NCBI RefSeq assembly: GCF_003335585.1
Contig: NZ_QBFD01000015.1
Coordinates: 660,122 to 724,121 of the forward strand
Direction of reading: 5' to 3'
Origin: Sulfitobacter sp. DFL-14
Lineage (GTDB): Bacteria > Pseudomonadota > Alphaproteobacteria > Rhodobacterales > Rhodobacteraceae
DNA: 64,000 bases
Part shown: in pieces, positions 48,226 through 56,236 of the stretch
How positions within the stretch are numbered: position 1 is the stretch's first letter
Layout: each line of letters opens with the position of its first letter
Translations under genes and position numbers: made by a program
The notes under the pieces: model-generated
What the model was told of the DNA's origin: nothing
Databases searched by the model: none
Seen by the model: only the letters and a program-made list of their open reading frames with translations

Positions 48226-48438
48226 ATGTCTGTCATGATCAACAAGGACCCCTTTATCACCGCTCAGGTCATGGACCTCGTGTTGAGGGAACGCGCCGTG
48301 GCGCTTTCCAGCCGCGAATGGAAACACCGGCTGGCCGGATACGGCTATGCGATCAAGTCGACGGATCACGGCGAAATCGTTGAAACGCTGCCACATCACG
48401 TGGAAGTTGGTGTGCTGCCCGACCAGGCGCGCGCCTGA
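48226..48438 (+). CDS. Conserved 70-residue hypothetical protein
   Basis: A 70-residue soluble protein. AGGAG lies 7 bases before the ATG, so translation is credible; the frame is open upstream but starts there are unsupported. It contains two Ser-Arg and Arg-rich helices (VMDLVLRERAVALSSREWKHRLAGYGYAI) and a C-terminal beta-like tail (GEIVETLPHHVEVGVL). From recall, similar small proteins occur in many Rhodobacteraceae. No function is known to me. The AT-rich region before it probably holds its promoter. Confidence 0.7.
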   Translation: MSVMINKDPFITAQVMDLVLRERAVALSSREWKHRLAGYGYAIKSTDHGEIVETLPHHVEVGVLPDQARA

Positions 48439-48490
48439 CCGGACCGATTGCGCCGACGGGCGAGGCCCTCGGCTGTTGACGTCCGGACGA

Positions 48491-49369
48491 TCAACCAGGC
48501 GCAGAACCATCAACAGCAGGTGCTTGCCGGCCGGGAATTTCCTTGCGTGCAGGTGATACTTTCCAGTTTTCGATCAGGTCCATCGCTTCGGCTGCTGTTT
48601 CGACAAATCGGAACAGGTCCAGGTCTTCGACCGAGATGGTGCCGGCATCTGCCAGCGCGTCCCAGTTGATGATCTTTTCCCAGAATGCCCGCCCAAACAG
48701 CAGAAACGGAACCGGCTCCATCCGGCCCGTCTGGATCAGGGTCAGTGCTTCGAACATTTCGTCCATGGTGCCAAACCCACCGGGAAAGACGCAGATCGCC
48801 TTGGCCCGCATCAGGAAATGCATCTTGCGGATCGCGAAGTAGTGAAAGTTAAAGCATAATTCCGGCGTGACATATTCGTTCGGGGCCTGCTCAAACGGCA
48901 GGACGATGTTCAGCCCGACAGACCGCCCGTCGGCGTCCATCGCGCCCCGGTTGCCTGCCTCCATCACCCCCGGTCCGCCGCCGGTGACGATCACCCCCTC
49001 GCGCCCGTTGCCCTGCATGGATTTCAGGGTCATCAGGCGGGCAAACTCGCGGGTTTCGTCGTAAAAGCGGGACAGTTCTGCCAGCGTCTCGGTCCGGGCC
49101 ATGTGTTTCTCTGCCGGTTCCGGAATGCGTGCGCCGCCAAAAAGGACGATGGTGCTGTCCACCCCTTCGGCATCCAGCATCAACTGGGGTTTCAGCAGTT
49201 CCAGTTGCAGACGTACCGGGCGCAATTCCTCGCGACACATGAAATCGTCGTCGGTAAAGGCCAGACGATACGCCGGGGCACGTGTCTGTGCCGTGTCGGG
49301 TGCGGATTCCGCCGCCTTGCGATCGCTGGATGCATGGCGCAGGGGGTGGCGGCGGTCATCGTCTTTCAT
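48491..49369 (-). CDS. LOG-family protein (TIGR00730-like, lysine-decarboxylase-like fold)
   Basis: A 292-residue protein. Its Rossmann-like core carries the family motif PGGFGTMDE (about residues 195-203) preceded by [13 protein letters not shown]. These mark nucleotide 5'-monophosphate phosphoribohydrolases, the LONELY GUY/YgdH class, which release free bases from cytokinin- or purine-type nucleotides. About 60 N-terminal residues are extra and polar. Older databases call it a lysine decarboxylase; the motif argues against that. It is divergent from dapD. Confidence 0.82.
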   Translation of the reverse strand: MKDDDRRHPLRHASSDRKAAESAPDTAQTRAPAYRLAFTDDDFMCREELRPVRLQLELLKPQLMLDAEGVDSTIVLFGGARIPEPAEKHMARTETLAELSRFYDETREFARLMTLKSMQGNGREGVIVTGGGPGVMEAGNRGAMDADGRSVGLNIVLPFEQAPNEYVTPELCFNFHYFAIRKMHFLMRAKAICVFPGGFGTMDEMFEALTLIQTGRMEPVPFLLFGRAFWEKIINWDALADAGTISVEDLDLFRFVETAAEAMDLIENWKVSPARKEIPGRQAPAVDGSAPG

Positions 49370-49537
49370 CGGTCTCTCCGGATTGGCTGGCAGAACAGGG
49401 TGGCGTGGTTGGGCCGAACTTGCAATGGGGTATCCATATTGCCGGAACCGGCCCGCCGTTGGTCTTTACTGACGTTGCGTGACCTCGGGTCGGCAGGTAT
49501 AGCGCATCAAAGTCTTTCTTCAGCAGGAGTGCGCCCG

Positions 49538-50365
49538 ATGTCCAATGCCCAACTTGAAACCGCCATTGAAAATGCATGGGACACCCGTGACCAGATCAAT
49601 TCGGCGACTACCGGCGAAACCCGTGACGCGATCGAGGACACGCTGAACGCGCTGGATTCGGGCAAGCTGCGGGTTGCGGAAAAACTGGACGATGGCAACT
49701 GGCATGTGAACCAATGGGCCAAGAAGGCCGTGCTTCTGGGTTTCCGGATCAAGGATATGGAATATCACGACGGTGGCCCGCAGGGTGCCGGGTGGTGGGA
49801 CAAGGTCGACAGCAAGTTCAAGGGCTGGGGCGACGCGGAATGGAAAGAGGCCGGTTTCCGTGCTGTGCCCAACTGCGTGGTGCGCCGCTCGGCCTATATC
49901 GCGCCGGGCGCGGTGCTGATGCCGTCTTTCGTGAACATCGGTGCCTATGTGGACAGCGGCGCGATGGTGGATACATGGGTCACCGTCGGTTCCTGCGCGC
50001 AGATCGGCAAGAACGTGCACCTGTCCGGCGGCGTGGGTATCGGCGGCGTGTTGGAACCGATGCAGGCGGGCCCGACCATCATCGAGGACAATTGCTTTAT
50101 CGGAGCGCGTTCGGAAGTGGTCGAAGGATGCATCGTGCGGGAAGGTTCCGTTCTGGGCATGGGCGTTTTCATCGGCCAGTCGACCAAGATCGTGGACCGC
50201 GAAACCGGCGAGATCATGTATGGCGAAGTGCCCGCGGGGTCGGTCGTTGTGGCAGGCACGATGCCGTCCAAGAACAACGTCAGCCTGTATTGCGCTGTCA
50301 TCGTGAAGCGCGTGGACGAACGGACGCGGTCGAAAACCTCGATCAACGAGCTTCTTCGCTCCTGA
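49538..50365 (+). CDS. dapD: Tetrahydrodipicolinate N-succinyltransferase
   Basis: About 275 residues. An alpha-helical N-terminal domain ([18 protein letters not shown]) precedes a left-handed beta-helix made of hexapeptide repeats (about 105-240: [34 protein letters not shown] and onward). It transfers succinate to tetrahydrodipicolinate in the succinylase branch of lysine/diaminopimelate synthesis; dapE is in the same window at 54077-55222. ATG 49538 has AGGAG 8 bases upstream; the upstream extension is an artefact. Confidence 0.96.
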   Translation: MSNAQLETAIENAWDTRDQINSATTGETRDAIEDTLNALDSGKLRVAEKLDDGNWHVNQWAKKAVLLGFRIKDMEYHDGGPQGAGWWDKVDSKFKGWGDAEWKEAGFRAVPNCVVRRSAYIAPGAVLMPSFVNIGAYVDSGAMVDTWVTVGSCAQIGKNVHLSGGVGIGGVLEPMQAGPTIIEDNCFIGARSEVVEGCIVREGSVLGMGVFIGQSTKIVDRETGEIMYGEVPAGSVVVAGTMPSKNNVSLYCAVIVKRVDERTRSKTSINELLRS

Positions 50366-50425
50366 CCGGGAACCATTTCCCGTCCTGCGGGTTTCTGTCC
50401 GATATCTCAGGGAAGGACGGATACC

Positions 50426-50680
50426 ATGACAGGTTTGGGCTGGATCGCGGCAATTATCGTTGGCGGCATCGCCGGATGGCTGGCGGAAAAATTCATGAAG
50501 GGTGATCACGGGCTGTTGCTCAACATCTTCATGGGTATCGTTGGGGCGATGCTGCTCAACGCGATTCTGTTGTTCATATTCGGTTCCACCCTTGGCGGGT
50601 GGATCGGCCAGCTTGTTGTCGGCTTTATCGGTGCGTGCCTGTTGATCGCGGCCATCCGCGCAATGCGAGGTCGCGGCTGA
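50426..50680 (+). CDS. GlsB/YeaQ/YmgE-family membrane protein
   Basis: An 84-residue protein with three hydrophobic helices: LGWIAAIIVGGIAGWLAEKFM, LLLNIFMGIVGAMLLNAILLFIF and WIGQLVVGFIGACLLIAAI. This is the transglycosylase-associated (Gls24-linked) stress membrane-protein family. The GGIAGWLA and GxxGA glycine patterns are characteristic. Members are induced in general stress but have no defined biochemistry. AGGGAAGGA lies upstream of the ATG. It is 60 bases after dapD and may be cotranscribed. Confidence 0.85.
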   Translation: MTGLGWIAAIIVGGIAGWLAEKFMKGDHGLLLNIFMGIVGAMLLNAILLFIFGSTLGGWIGQLVVGFIGACLLIAAIRAMRGRG

Positions 50681-50749
50681 GTTGTACCTTGGCGCATGGG
50701 GCGCCCGCAGCGGCTTGACAAACCCCCCGCCGCGCCGCCAATACCGCGC

Positions 50750-51076
50750 ATGGCGAAAAAAGGTCCAAGCAGACAGCAAGTTTACACCCTTTTGGTCGAG
50801 ATTGGCCGCAAGGAGGGTGACGGCCTGCCCGAAAAGGCGACTGGCGCCGCGCTGATGTGCTTTGCCTCCGGCATCGACGAGGCTGAGGCCGTGCGCGAAA
50901 CTGTGGCGATTCTCAAGCAGGCGGATACCAATCCACTTGATGTCACAGGCTACGGCACATTGGCCGAGCGTGAGGCCGAAGGCCACGAGATCGACGAGGA
51001 GGAGCGCGCGCTGATGGCCCGCGCGCTGGAAGAAAACGCGGTCATCGTCGCGCAGATGACGCCCTTCTTTGATTGA
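50750..51076 (+). CDS. Conserved hypothetical protein
   Basis: About 108 residues, acidic and mainly helical; no domain was recognised. A basic N-terminus (MAKKGPSRQQVYTLLVEIGRKEGD) is followed by long helices rich in Glu/Ala (EEERALMARALEENAVIVA). The frame is open from 50696 (ATG), which would add a Pro-rich N-terminus; ATG 50750 is preferred although neither has a clear ribosome-binding site. It follows the GlsB-like gene by 15-70 bases and may be cotranscribed. Confidence 0.55.
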   Translation: MAKKGPSRQQVYTLLVEIGRKEGDGLPEKATGAALMCFASGIDEAEAVRETVAILKQADTNPLDVTGYGTLAEREAEGHEIDEEERALMARALEENAVIVAQMTPFFD

Positions 51077-51121
51077 CCTTGTGAGCGGCCATCGGGCCTG
51101 CGGGATGTCAGCTTTCTGACT

Positions 51122-52216
51122 TCAGGCCGCGCGCTGGCGGGCCAGGTGAATTGCATCATACCATTGCAAGACGTGATGCGCGGGCTTGCCGTGTTCCGGC
51201 AGGCTGTTGCGATCAAGCCCATGCAGCAGGCTGCCGTGCAGATGTTGCCCGTTCCGGCGAATACGCCCGATATAGAGACTTTCGAGCGCAGTGCCGGCAG
51301 CAAGAAGCGTTTCATGACTGGGCAGGAGCAACTGGGTATAGCTGATGGTCGGGCCGCAGGGCTCTGCCATCGCGGCAAAGCCGTTGACCAGATGCCGCGC
51401 AGGCACCAGGACGGCCTCTTGGCCGAACAGGTATTCCACTTCGGGGCCGTCGATGATCAGCCGCTGGTCCGGTGACACGACGATATCCTGCTGCAATCCG
51501 AAATAGGGCGCGCGCAGGCGCACGGGATGATAGCTGCCCCGCGCGGGAACGGTCCGGCTGATGGTTTGCAGGACAGGAACCACCCCGGCATTGCGGGTCA
51601 TCACGGTGTCGCCCCGCTGCAATGTGTCGGCGGGTCTGTAGCCCCATGGCGTGGCCAGCGGTGTTCCCGGCAAGAGGCTGGGCATCGGTCCGATCGGTTC
51701 GATCTGATCGGACAGGGCGGCAAAAATCATGTCCGGTGCAAAGGTGTGGTCGCCGCTGCCCAGCATCAGTTGGCGCACGTCTTCCAGGGACAAGGGGTGC
51801 GGATTTTCGACATAGACGCTGGTCAGGGTCGTAACCTCGGGCTGTTCCAGCGTCATCCGGCCCCATTTGGCGCAGCTGTCCCAGGAATAGGTGATCCGGA
51901 CCACATCCGTCCGGCCCGCATCCTTGCGCTGGATCGCGGCGTGGTTGATGGATTTGCCCTGGACCTGCACCATGGCGATGCCGCCGCCCGGTATCGCCTG
52001 AAACGTCAGGCTGCGCTGCCAGGGAAAGGTCGTCTTGTACCCGAACAGCAGTTGCGGACGCCCATCCGCAGAAAGCCGGGTTTCAAACATGATCGAACCA
52101 CGCGTCAACAGCGTGCGCGGATCGTCCTCGACCTGTGGCTGGTTATTCTTGTCGCTGCCCAGGCCCCGGACAGAGAGCCGCCGTCCATCGTGATCGCAAA
52201 GCGCCAGCCAGGTCAT
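51122..52216 (-). CDS. Hint-domain-like protein with degenerate catalytic site
   Basis: About 364 residues. The first about 170 residues are a beta-rich domain of unknown function. The rest aligns with the Hint_2 domain of its upstream neighbour (TLATP...RPADTLQRGDTVMTRNAG...RLRAPYFG...VSPDQRLIIDG...LLFGQEAVLVPARHLVNG). The residue matching the catalytic Cys of Hint domains is Ser180, and the conserved His in SPxHR is Gln251 (SPDQR), so self-cleavage is probably lost. It starts one base after the stop of the other Hint gene, forming an obvious pair. Confidence 0.75.
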   Translation of the reverse strand: MTWLALCDHDGRRLSVRGLGSDKNNQPQVEDDPRTLLTRGSIMFETRLSADGRPQLLFGYKTTFPWQRSLTFQAIPGGGIAMVQVQGKSINHAAIQRKDAGRTDVVRITYSWDSCAKWGRMTLEQPEVTTLTSVYVENPHPLSLEDVRQLMLGSGDHTFAPDMIFAALSDQIEPIGPMPSLLPGTPLATPWGYRPADTLQRGDTVMTRNAGVVPVLQTISRTVPARGSYHPVRLRAPYFGLQQDIVVSPDQRLIIDGPEVEYLFGQEAVLVPARHLVNGFAAMAEPCGPTISYTQLLLPSHETLLAAGTALESLYIGRIRRNGQHLHGSLLHGLDRNSLPEHGKPAHHVLQWYDAIHLARQRAA

Positions 52217-52217
52217 G

Positions 52218-53798
52218 TCACGCTGCCTTCGCGGCGCGCAGCAGGCCCGCTTCAAACCGTTTCAGGGTACGTCGTGCCGCGGGTGAATAGCCTGCGCCGG
52301 TCTCCGGGTCGATTTCAGGGAACAGGGCGCAGATCTCATTCACGATCTCCTGCTCAAAACTTTTTTTGGTCTGGGGCCCGGGCAGGAAGCTTTCGGTTTC
52401 CAGCCCTTCGGAAAAGACGACCTGATGGCGGTCGAAGAGCAGATGAACATAGGTGACATCGCCACCCGTGCGCCGGGTGACAGACCTGTCATTCACAAGG
52501 TCGCGCGCCGTGATCAACACTTCGGCCTCGCCGAACAGCAGCTCTGCCAGATTGTCCCGGATCAGCACCCGGTGCAGCGGCGACACCAGCAGATCACGGT
52601 GCTTGCCAAAGGTGTTTGCACGGATGTGGATCGGGGCGAACTCTCCGGTGGCGGGAACGGTGCGGGTGCCGCTCCAGCGCAGTGGCTGCGGGCCGTCATC
52701 CTGGGTCAGCACCATGTCGCCCGGTTGCAGGTGTTCGGCCGGCCGTTCCCCATCGGGGGTCGCGATCAGGGTGCCTGCGACGAAACAGGGCACGCCCGTC
52801 GCGTTGACGAAGCCGACGTCGGTGTTGATTCCGTTGTCGATCGTATAGGTGAAGTTGAAGTTCTCGACGTCACCGTCACCCGTGACCGTAAATGTCCCGT
52901 TTGCATTCAGGCGCACCGTTTGGCCGGTCGGCAGGGTAATCGTGTCGCCTGCATTGACCGCAACGCCGTTGATATGGGTGATGGTCAGCGTGCCGCCACC
53001 GTCGTTGATATCATTGCCAAGGACGTCGATTTCACGCTCGCCATCCGGAAACAGATCCACGTTGTCGGACATCGCGATCAGGTCGGTCTGAACCGAGTTG
53101 CCGGCGATCAGCAGATTGGAATCGTAGTTGCTGTCCGAGACGTCAGCTATGGCGATGCGCAGCGAATTCACGACGCCGGGGTTCACGAACATGGTCAGGG
53201 TCAATGTGATCGTGAACCCGTCCATTTCCGTGTTGAACTGGTCGTTCTGGTTGTTCACGTACATGTTGATGTTGTTGGCGGTATTGACGTTGCCGGGGTC
53301 CACGTCGCCATTGCCCACATCCATCGGCACCAGCGTACCGTTGACCCAGACACCGACAAAGTCCTGATAGATCGAATTCTCGAACTCTGGATATTCCTCC
53401 GAGGAAAAGACGAACTGCATGGTCATCACGCTGCTGTCGGGAATGAAATCCACATCCAGCGTTGCCGCGTCATAGGTCCGCGCCCCTGCCACATCGTTGT
53501 AGGGACGGTAGTTGTTCGTTCCCGATGTATTGGTGGAGGTATTGGTGCTTTGGTTTGACTGGCCGTTGGAATTGGTGAAATCCTGCGCATTGCCCGTCGA
53601 CAGGATCACGCCGGTGTCGCCCGGCGTCACACCGGGGGCGGTTGTGTCGCCTCCCGAATAGATGCCGGCGCTGTCGTTGTCGCCGTAATAGGTCGCGCCG
53701 ACGACGGTCACGCCATCGCCAAATATCGTTTCGGCCATATCCGTGGCGCTGGTGCCTTCTCGGACCGTTTCGATGGGAAGTTCTGATGCTGCTACCAC
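52218..53798 (-). CDS. Hint-domain protein with choice-of-anchor-L-like N-terminus
   Basis: A 526-residue protein. Residues 1-250 resemble the choice-of-anchor L domain (FSSEEYPEFENSIYQDFVGVWVNG, then DGFTITLTLTMFVNPGVVNSLRIAIADVSDSNYDS). An Ig/cadherin-like beta segment spans about 255-330. The Hint_2 domain starts at the catalytic Cys338 (VPCFVAGTLIATPDGERPAEHLQPGD) and includes SPLHR with His409. It continues through LLFGEAEVLI to YVHLLFDRHQVVFSEG. Hint domains self-cleave or splice, often in surface or toxin-like proteins. No N-terminal signal peptide is seen. GTG start with AGAGG 7 bases upstream. Confidence 0.8.
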   Translation of the reverse strand: MVAASELPIETVREGTSATDMAETIFGDGVTVVGATYYGDNDSAGIYSGGDTTAPGVTPGDTGVILSTGNAQDFTNSNGQSNQSTNTSTNTSGTNNYRPYNDVAGARTYDAATLDVDFIPDSSVMTMQFVFSSEEYPEFENSIYQDFVGVWVNGTLVPMDVGNGDVDPGNVNTANNINMYVNNQNDQFNTEMDGFTITLTLTMFVNPGVVNSLRIAIADVSDSNYDSNLLIAGNSVQTDLIAMSDNVDLFPDGEREIDVLGNDINDGGGTLTITHINGVAVNAGDTITLPTGQTVRLNANGTFTVTGDGDVENFNFTYTIDNGINTDVGFVNATGVPCFVAGTLIATPDGERPAEHLQPGDMVLTQDDGPQPLRWSGTRTVPATGEFAPIHIRANTFGKHRDLLVSPLHRVLIRDNLAELLFGEAEVLITARDLVNDRSVTRRTGGDVTYVHLLFDRHQVVFSEGLETESFLPGPQTKKSFEQEIVNEICALFPEIDPETGAGYSPAARRTLKRFEAGLLRAAKAA

Positions 53799-54022
53799 GT
53801 CTCTGCCTCTTACCCTTGGTTCGAGGCGACATTGGTCAGCGGCGCACGGATCGAGCCCGTGCTTTCCACTTGCCGAAGTGCAAGGATGGCCCTGTTTTCA
53901 GGTGTCCGGTCTTGCGTTTACTGCTGATGCCCTGCCTCGGGTCATATTATTGCCACAACCTTAACACCATCCGGACAAAACTGTTAAGCATTTCGTGAAA
54001 TCCCCCCCTTGGCACCGCGCTT

Positions 54023-54054
54023 TTTTGGTCACAAAAGGTCAATGCCGACCAAAA
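54023..54054. other. Inverted repeat in the dapE leader
   Basis: TTTTGGTC (54023-54030) pairs perfectly with GACCAAAA (54047-54054) over a 16-base loop, about 22 bases before the dapE ATG. It may be an operator or a leader stem affecting dapE. Confidence 0.35.
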
Positions 54055-54076
54055 CACCTTATCCAAGGAGCCCGAT

Positions 54077-55222
54077 ATGCCCGCGATTGACCCTGTAGAG
54101 CTTACGGCAAGGCTGGTGCGATGCGCCTCTGTCACCCCTGCAAACGAAGGGGCGCTGGAGATTGTCGAGGAGGTTCTGTCACAGGCCGGTTTCAATTGTG
54201 TCCGGGTAGACCGGGGGGGCATCTGCAACCTCTTTGCCCGCTGGGGGGCCAAGGGCAACGGCAAGGCTTTCGGCTTTAACGGGCATACGGATGTGGTGCC
54301 TGTGGGCAATCCCGATGACTGGTCGATGCCGCCCTTCGGCGCCGAGATCAAGGATGGGGTGATGTATGGCCGTGGCACCACGGACATGAAATCCGGCGTT
54401 GCGGCATTTGTCGCCGCTGCCGTCGATTTTGTGCGTGACACGCCGCCGGATGGGTCTGTTGTCCTGACCATCACGGGGGACGAGGAGGGTGATGGCGTGC
54501 ACGGCACGGCGGCGCTGCTCGATTACATGGCGGAAAATGGCGAACGTATGGATGCCTGCCTGGTGGGAGAGCCGACCTGCCCCGAGAAGATGGGGGATAT
54601 GATCAAGATCGGCCGACGCGGGTCGATGTCCGCTTGGTTCAAGGTGATCGGGACGCAGGGGCATTCGGCCTACCCGCATCGCGCCAACAACCCGCTGCCT
54701 GCCATGGTGCGGCTGATGGACCGGCTTGCCAGTCATGAGCTGGACCGGGGGACGGATCATTTCGACTCTTCCACGCTGGCCGTGGTGACCGTGGACACCG
54801 GCAACCCCGCCAGCAACGTGATCCCGCGCAGTTGCTCTGCCGCCGTGAACATCCGGTTTAATGACACACATTCCGGCGCCAGCCTGACCGCATGGCTGGA
54901 GCAGGAAGTGGCACAGATCCGCGATGCCTTTGGTGTCGAGGTCGAGATGAACATCAAGATCTCGGGCGAAAGTTTCATCACGCCGCCCGGCGAGCTTTCG
55001 GCGCTGGTGGCAACCGCGGTTGCTGCTGAAACGGGGGTGACGCCTGAACTCTCCACCACCGGTGGCACATCCGATGCCCGTTTCGTCAAGGCGCATTGCC
55101 CGGTTGTGGAATTCGGGCTGGTGGGCCAGTCCATGCACCAGGTGGACGAACATGTGGTGGTTGAGCAGATACACCAGCTCAAGGCGATTTACGGGCGCAT
55201 TCTGCGCGATTATTTTGCATGA
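54077..55222 (+). CDS. dapE: Succinyl-diaminopimelate desuccinylase
   Basis: A 381-residue M20-family metallopeptidase. The N-terminal zinc region [12 protein letters not shown] holds the first His and Asp (about 69-80). [14 protein letters not shown] (about 98-111) is the bridging Asp motif, and [10 protein letters not shown] the Glu pair. The late [12 protein letters not shown] holds the final His. It hydrolyses N-succinyl-LL-diaminopimelate and completes the branch started by dapD. A 4-base overlap with a GNAT gene begins a run of overlapping genes (dapE-GNAT-DUF2064). AAGGAG precedes the ATG. Confidence 0.95.
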   Translation: MPAIDPVELTARLVRCASVTPANEGALEIVEEVLSQAGFNCVRVDRGGICNLFARWGAKGNGKAFGFNGHTDVVPVGNPDDWSMPPFGAEIKDGVMYGRGTTDMKSGVAAFVAAAVDFVRDTPPDGSVVLTITGDEEGDGVHGTAALLDYMAENGERMDACLVGEPTCPEKMGDMIKIGRRGSMSAWFKVIGTQGHSAYPHRANNPLPAMVRLMDRLASHELDRGTDHFDSSTLAVVTVDTGNPASNVIPRSCSAAVNIRFNDTHSGASLTAWLEQEVAQIRDAFGVEVEMNIKISGESFITPPGELSALVATAVAAETGVTPELSTTGGTSDARFVKAHCPVVEFGLVGQSMHQVDEHVVVEQIHQLKAIYGRILRDYFA

Positions 55223-55635
55223 CCGTGACGATTGAAATCACCGATGACCTGGCAAGCTGCCTGCGCCTGAGGCGGGTTGTCTTTATCGAGGAACAAGGCG
55301 TCAGCGAGGCGGATGAACTCGACGGGCTGGACGACACCTGTCTGCATCTTCTGGCGCGGGACGGCGCCACACCGGTGGGGACTGCCCGGGTTCTGTTCGA
55401 CGGCGAGGTCGCCAAGATTGGCCGGGTTTGCGTGCTGAAATCCCATCGGGGCACCGGGCTGGGCGCGGGTCTGATCCGCGCGGCGCTGGCAGAGGCCAAA
55501 GGGCGCGCGCGCAAGGCCAGGCTGGGCGCGCAGGTACATGCCCTGGGGTTCTACGAGGCGCTTGGATTCACGGCGGTCGGACCGGTCTTTGACGATGCGG
55601 GCATTCCCCATCGCGACATGGTGCGGGATCTTTGA
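55219..55635 (+). CDS. GNAT family N-acetyltransferase (ElaA/YjcF-like)
   Basis: A 138-residue [23 protein letters not shown] (about residues 17-35) and [22 protein letters not shown] (about 75-96, the acetyl-CoA loop) are the signatures of the YjcF/ElaA-like group. [16 protein letters not shown] is its typical end. The substrate is unknown. It overlaps dapE by 4 bases and the next gene by 4, so it is part of a coupled operon. Confidence 0.85.
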   Translation: MTVTIEITDDLASCLRLRRVVFIEEQGVSEADELDGLDDTCLHLLARDGATPVGTARVLFDGEVAKIGRVCVLKSHRGTGLGAGLIRAALAEAKGRARKARLGAQVHALGFYEALGFTAVGPVFDDAGIPHRDMVRDL

Positions 55636-56231
55636 ACCGAACGCTGATCATCATGCTGAAAGAGCCGCATCCCGGACGGGTCAAAACCCGCCTTGGCCGC
55701 GACATCGGCATGACGGCAGCGGCATGGTGGTTCCGGCATCAGGCAGGGCGCCTGCTGCAAAGGCTGGACGATCCGCGCTGGCAGATCGTGCTGGCCGTTT
55801 CACCGGATGCCGAAGGGCTGCGCAGCCGCGTCTGGCCCGCCGGTCTGCCCCGTCTGGCGCAGGGACGCGGTGATTTGGGGGAGCGGATGGCGCGGATGCT
55901 GGACCAGGTGCAGCACGGGCCCGCCTGCCTGATCGGTGCGGATATCCCAGCTGTGAACCGGGCGCATATTGCTAGGGCATTCAGGCAGCTGGGTGATCAT
56001 GATGCGGTCTTTGGCCCCGCCCCGGACGGGGGTTTCTGGCTGATCGGTCTGAAACATCCGCGCCGCCAGCCCCCCGGATTTTTTCGCAACGTGCGCTGGT
56101 CCACGTCCACAGCGCTGGCCGACAGCCGGGCGACGCTGCCGGACCACCGGATCGCGACATGCGATACCCTGAGCGACGTGGACACTGCTGACGATTTGAA
56201 CATGACGTTGGCAGGGCCGCGTGCTAGCTGA
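55632..56231 (+). CDS. DUF2064/TIGR04282-family glycosyltransferase-like protein
   Basis: A 199-residue GT-A-like protein. Seen: LIIMLKEPHPGRVKTRLGRD near the N-terminus (nucleotide-binding Lys-Thr-Arg), GDLGERMARMLDQVQHG, the metal motif IGADIP, and GPAPDGGFWLIGL (about 125-137). This family is annotated as arsenosugar-pathway or DUF2064 glycosyltransferase, from guilt by association; the true role here is unknown. The start is TTG (55632), overlapping the preceding stop. No arsenic genes are nearby. Confidence 0.78.
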   Translation: MNRTLIIMLKEPHPGRVKTRLGRDIGMTAAAWWFRHQAGRLLQRLDDPRWQIVLAVSPDAEGLRSRVWPAGLPRLAQGRGDLGERMARMLDQVQHGPACLIGADIPAVNRAHIARAFRQLGDHDAVFGPAPDGGFWLIGLKHPRRQPPGFFRNVRWSTSTALADSRATLPDHRIATCDTLSDVDTADDLNMTLAGPRAS

Positions 56232-56236
56232 GGGGG

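Noticed and set aside
48491-49369. Annotation as lysine decarboxylase
   Set aside because: PGGxGTxxE motif marks the LOG phosphoribohydrolase family; the old name is a misannotation.
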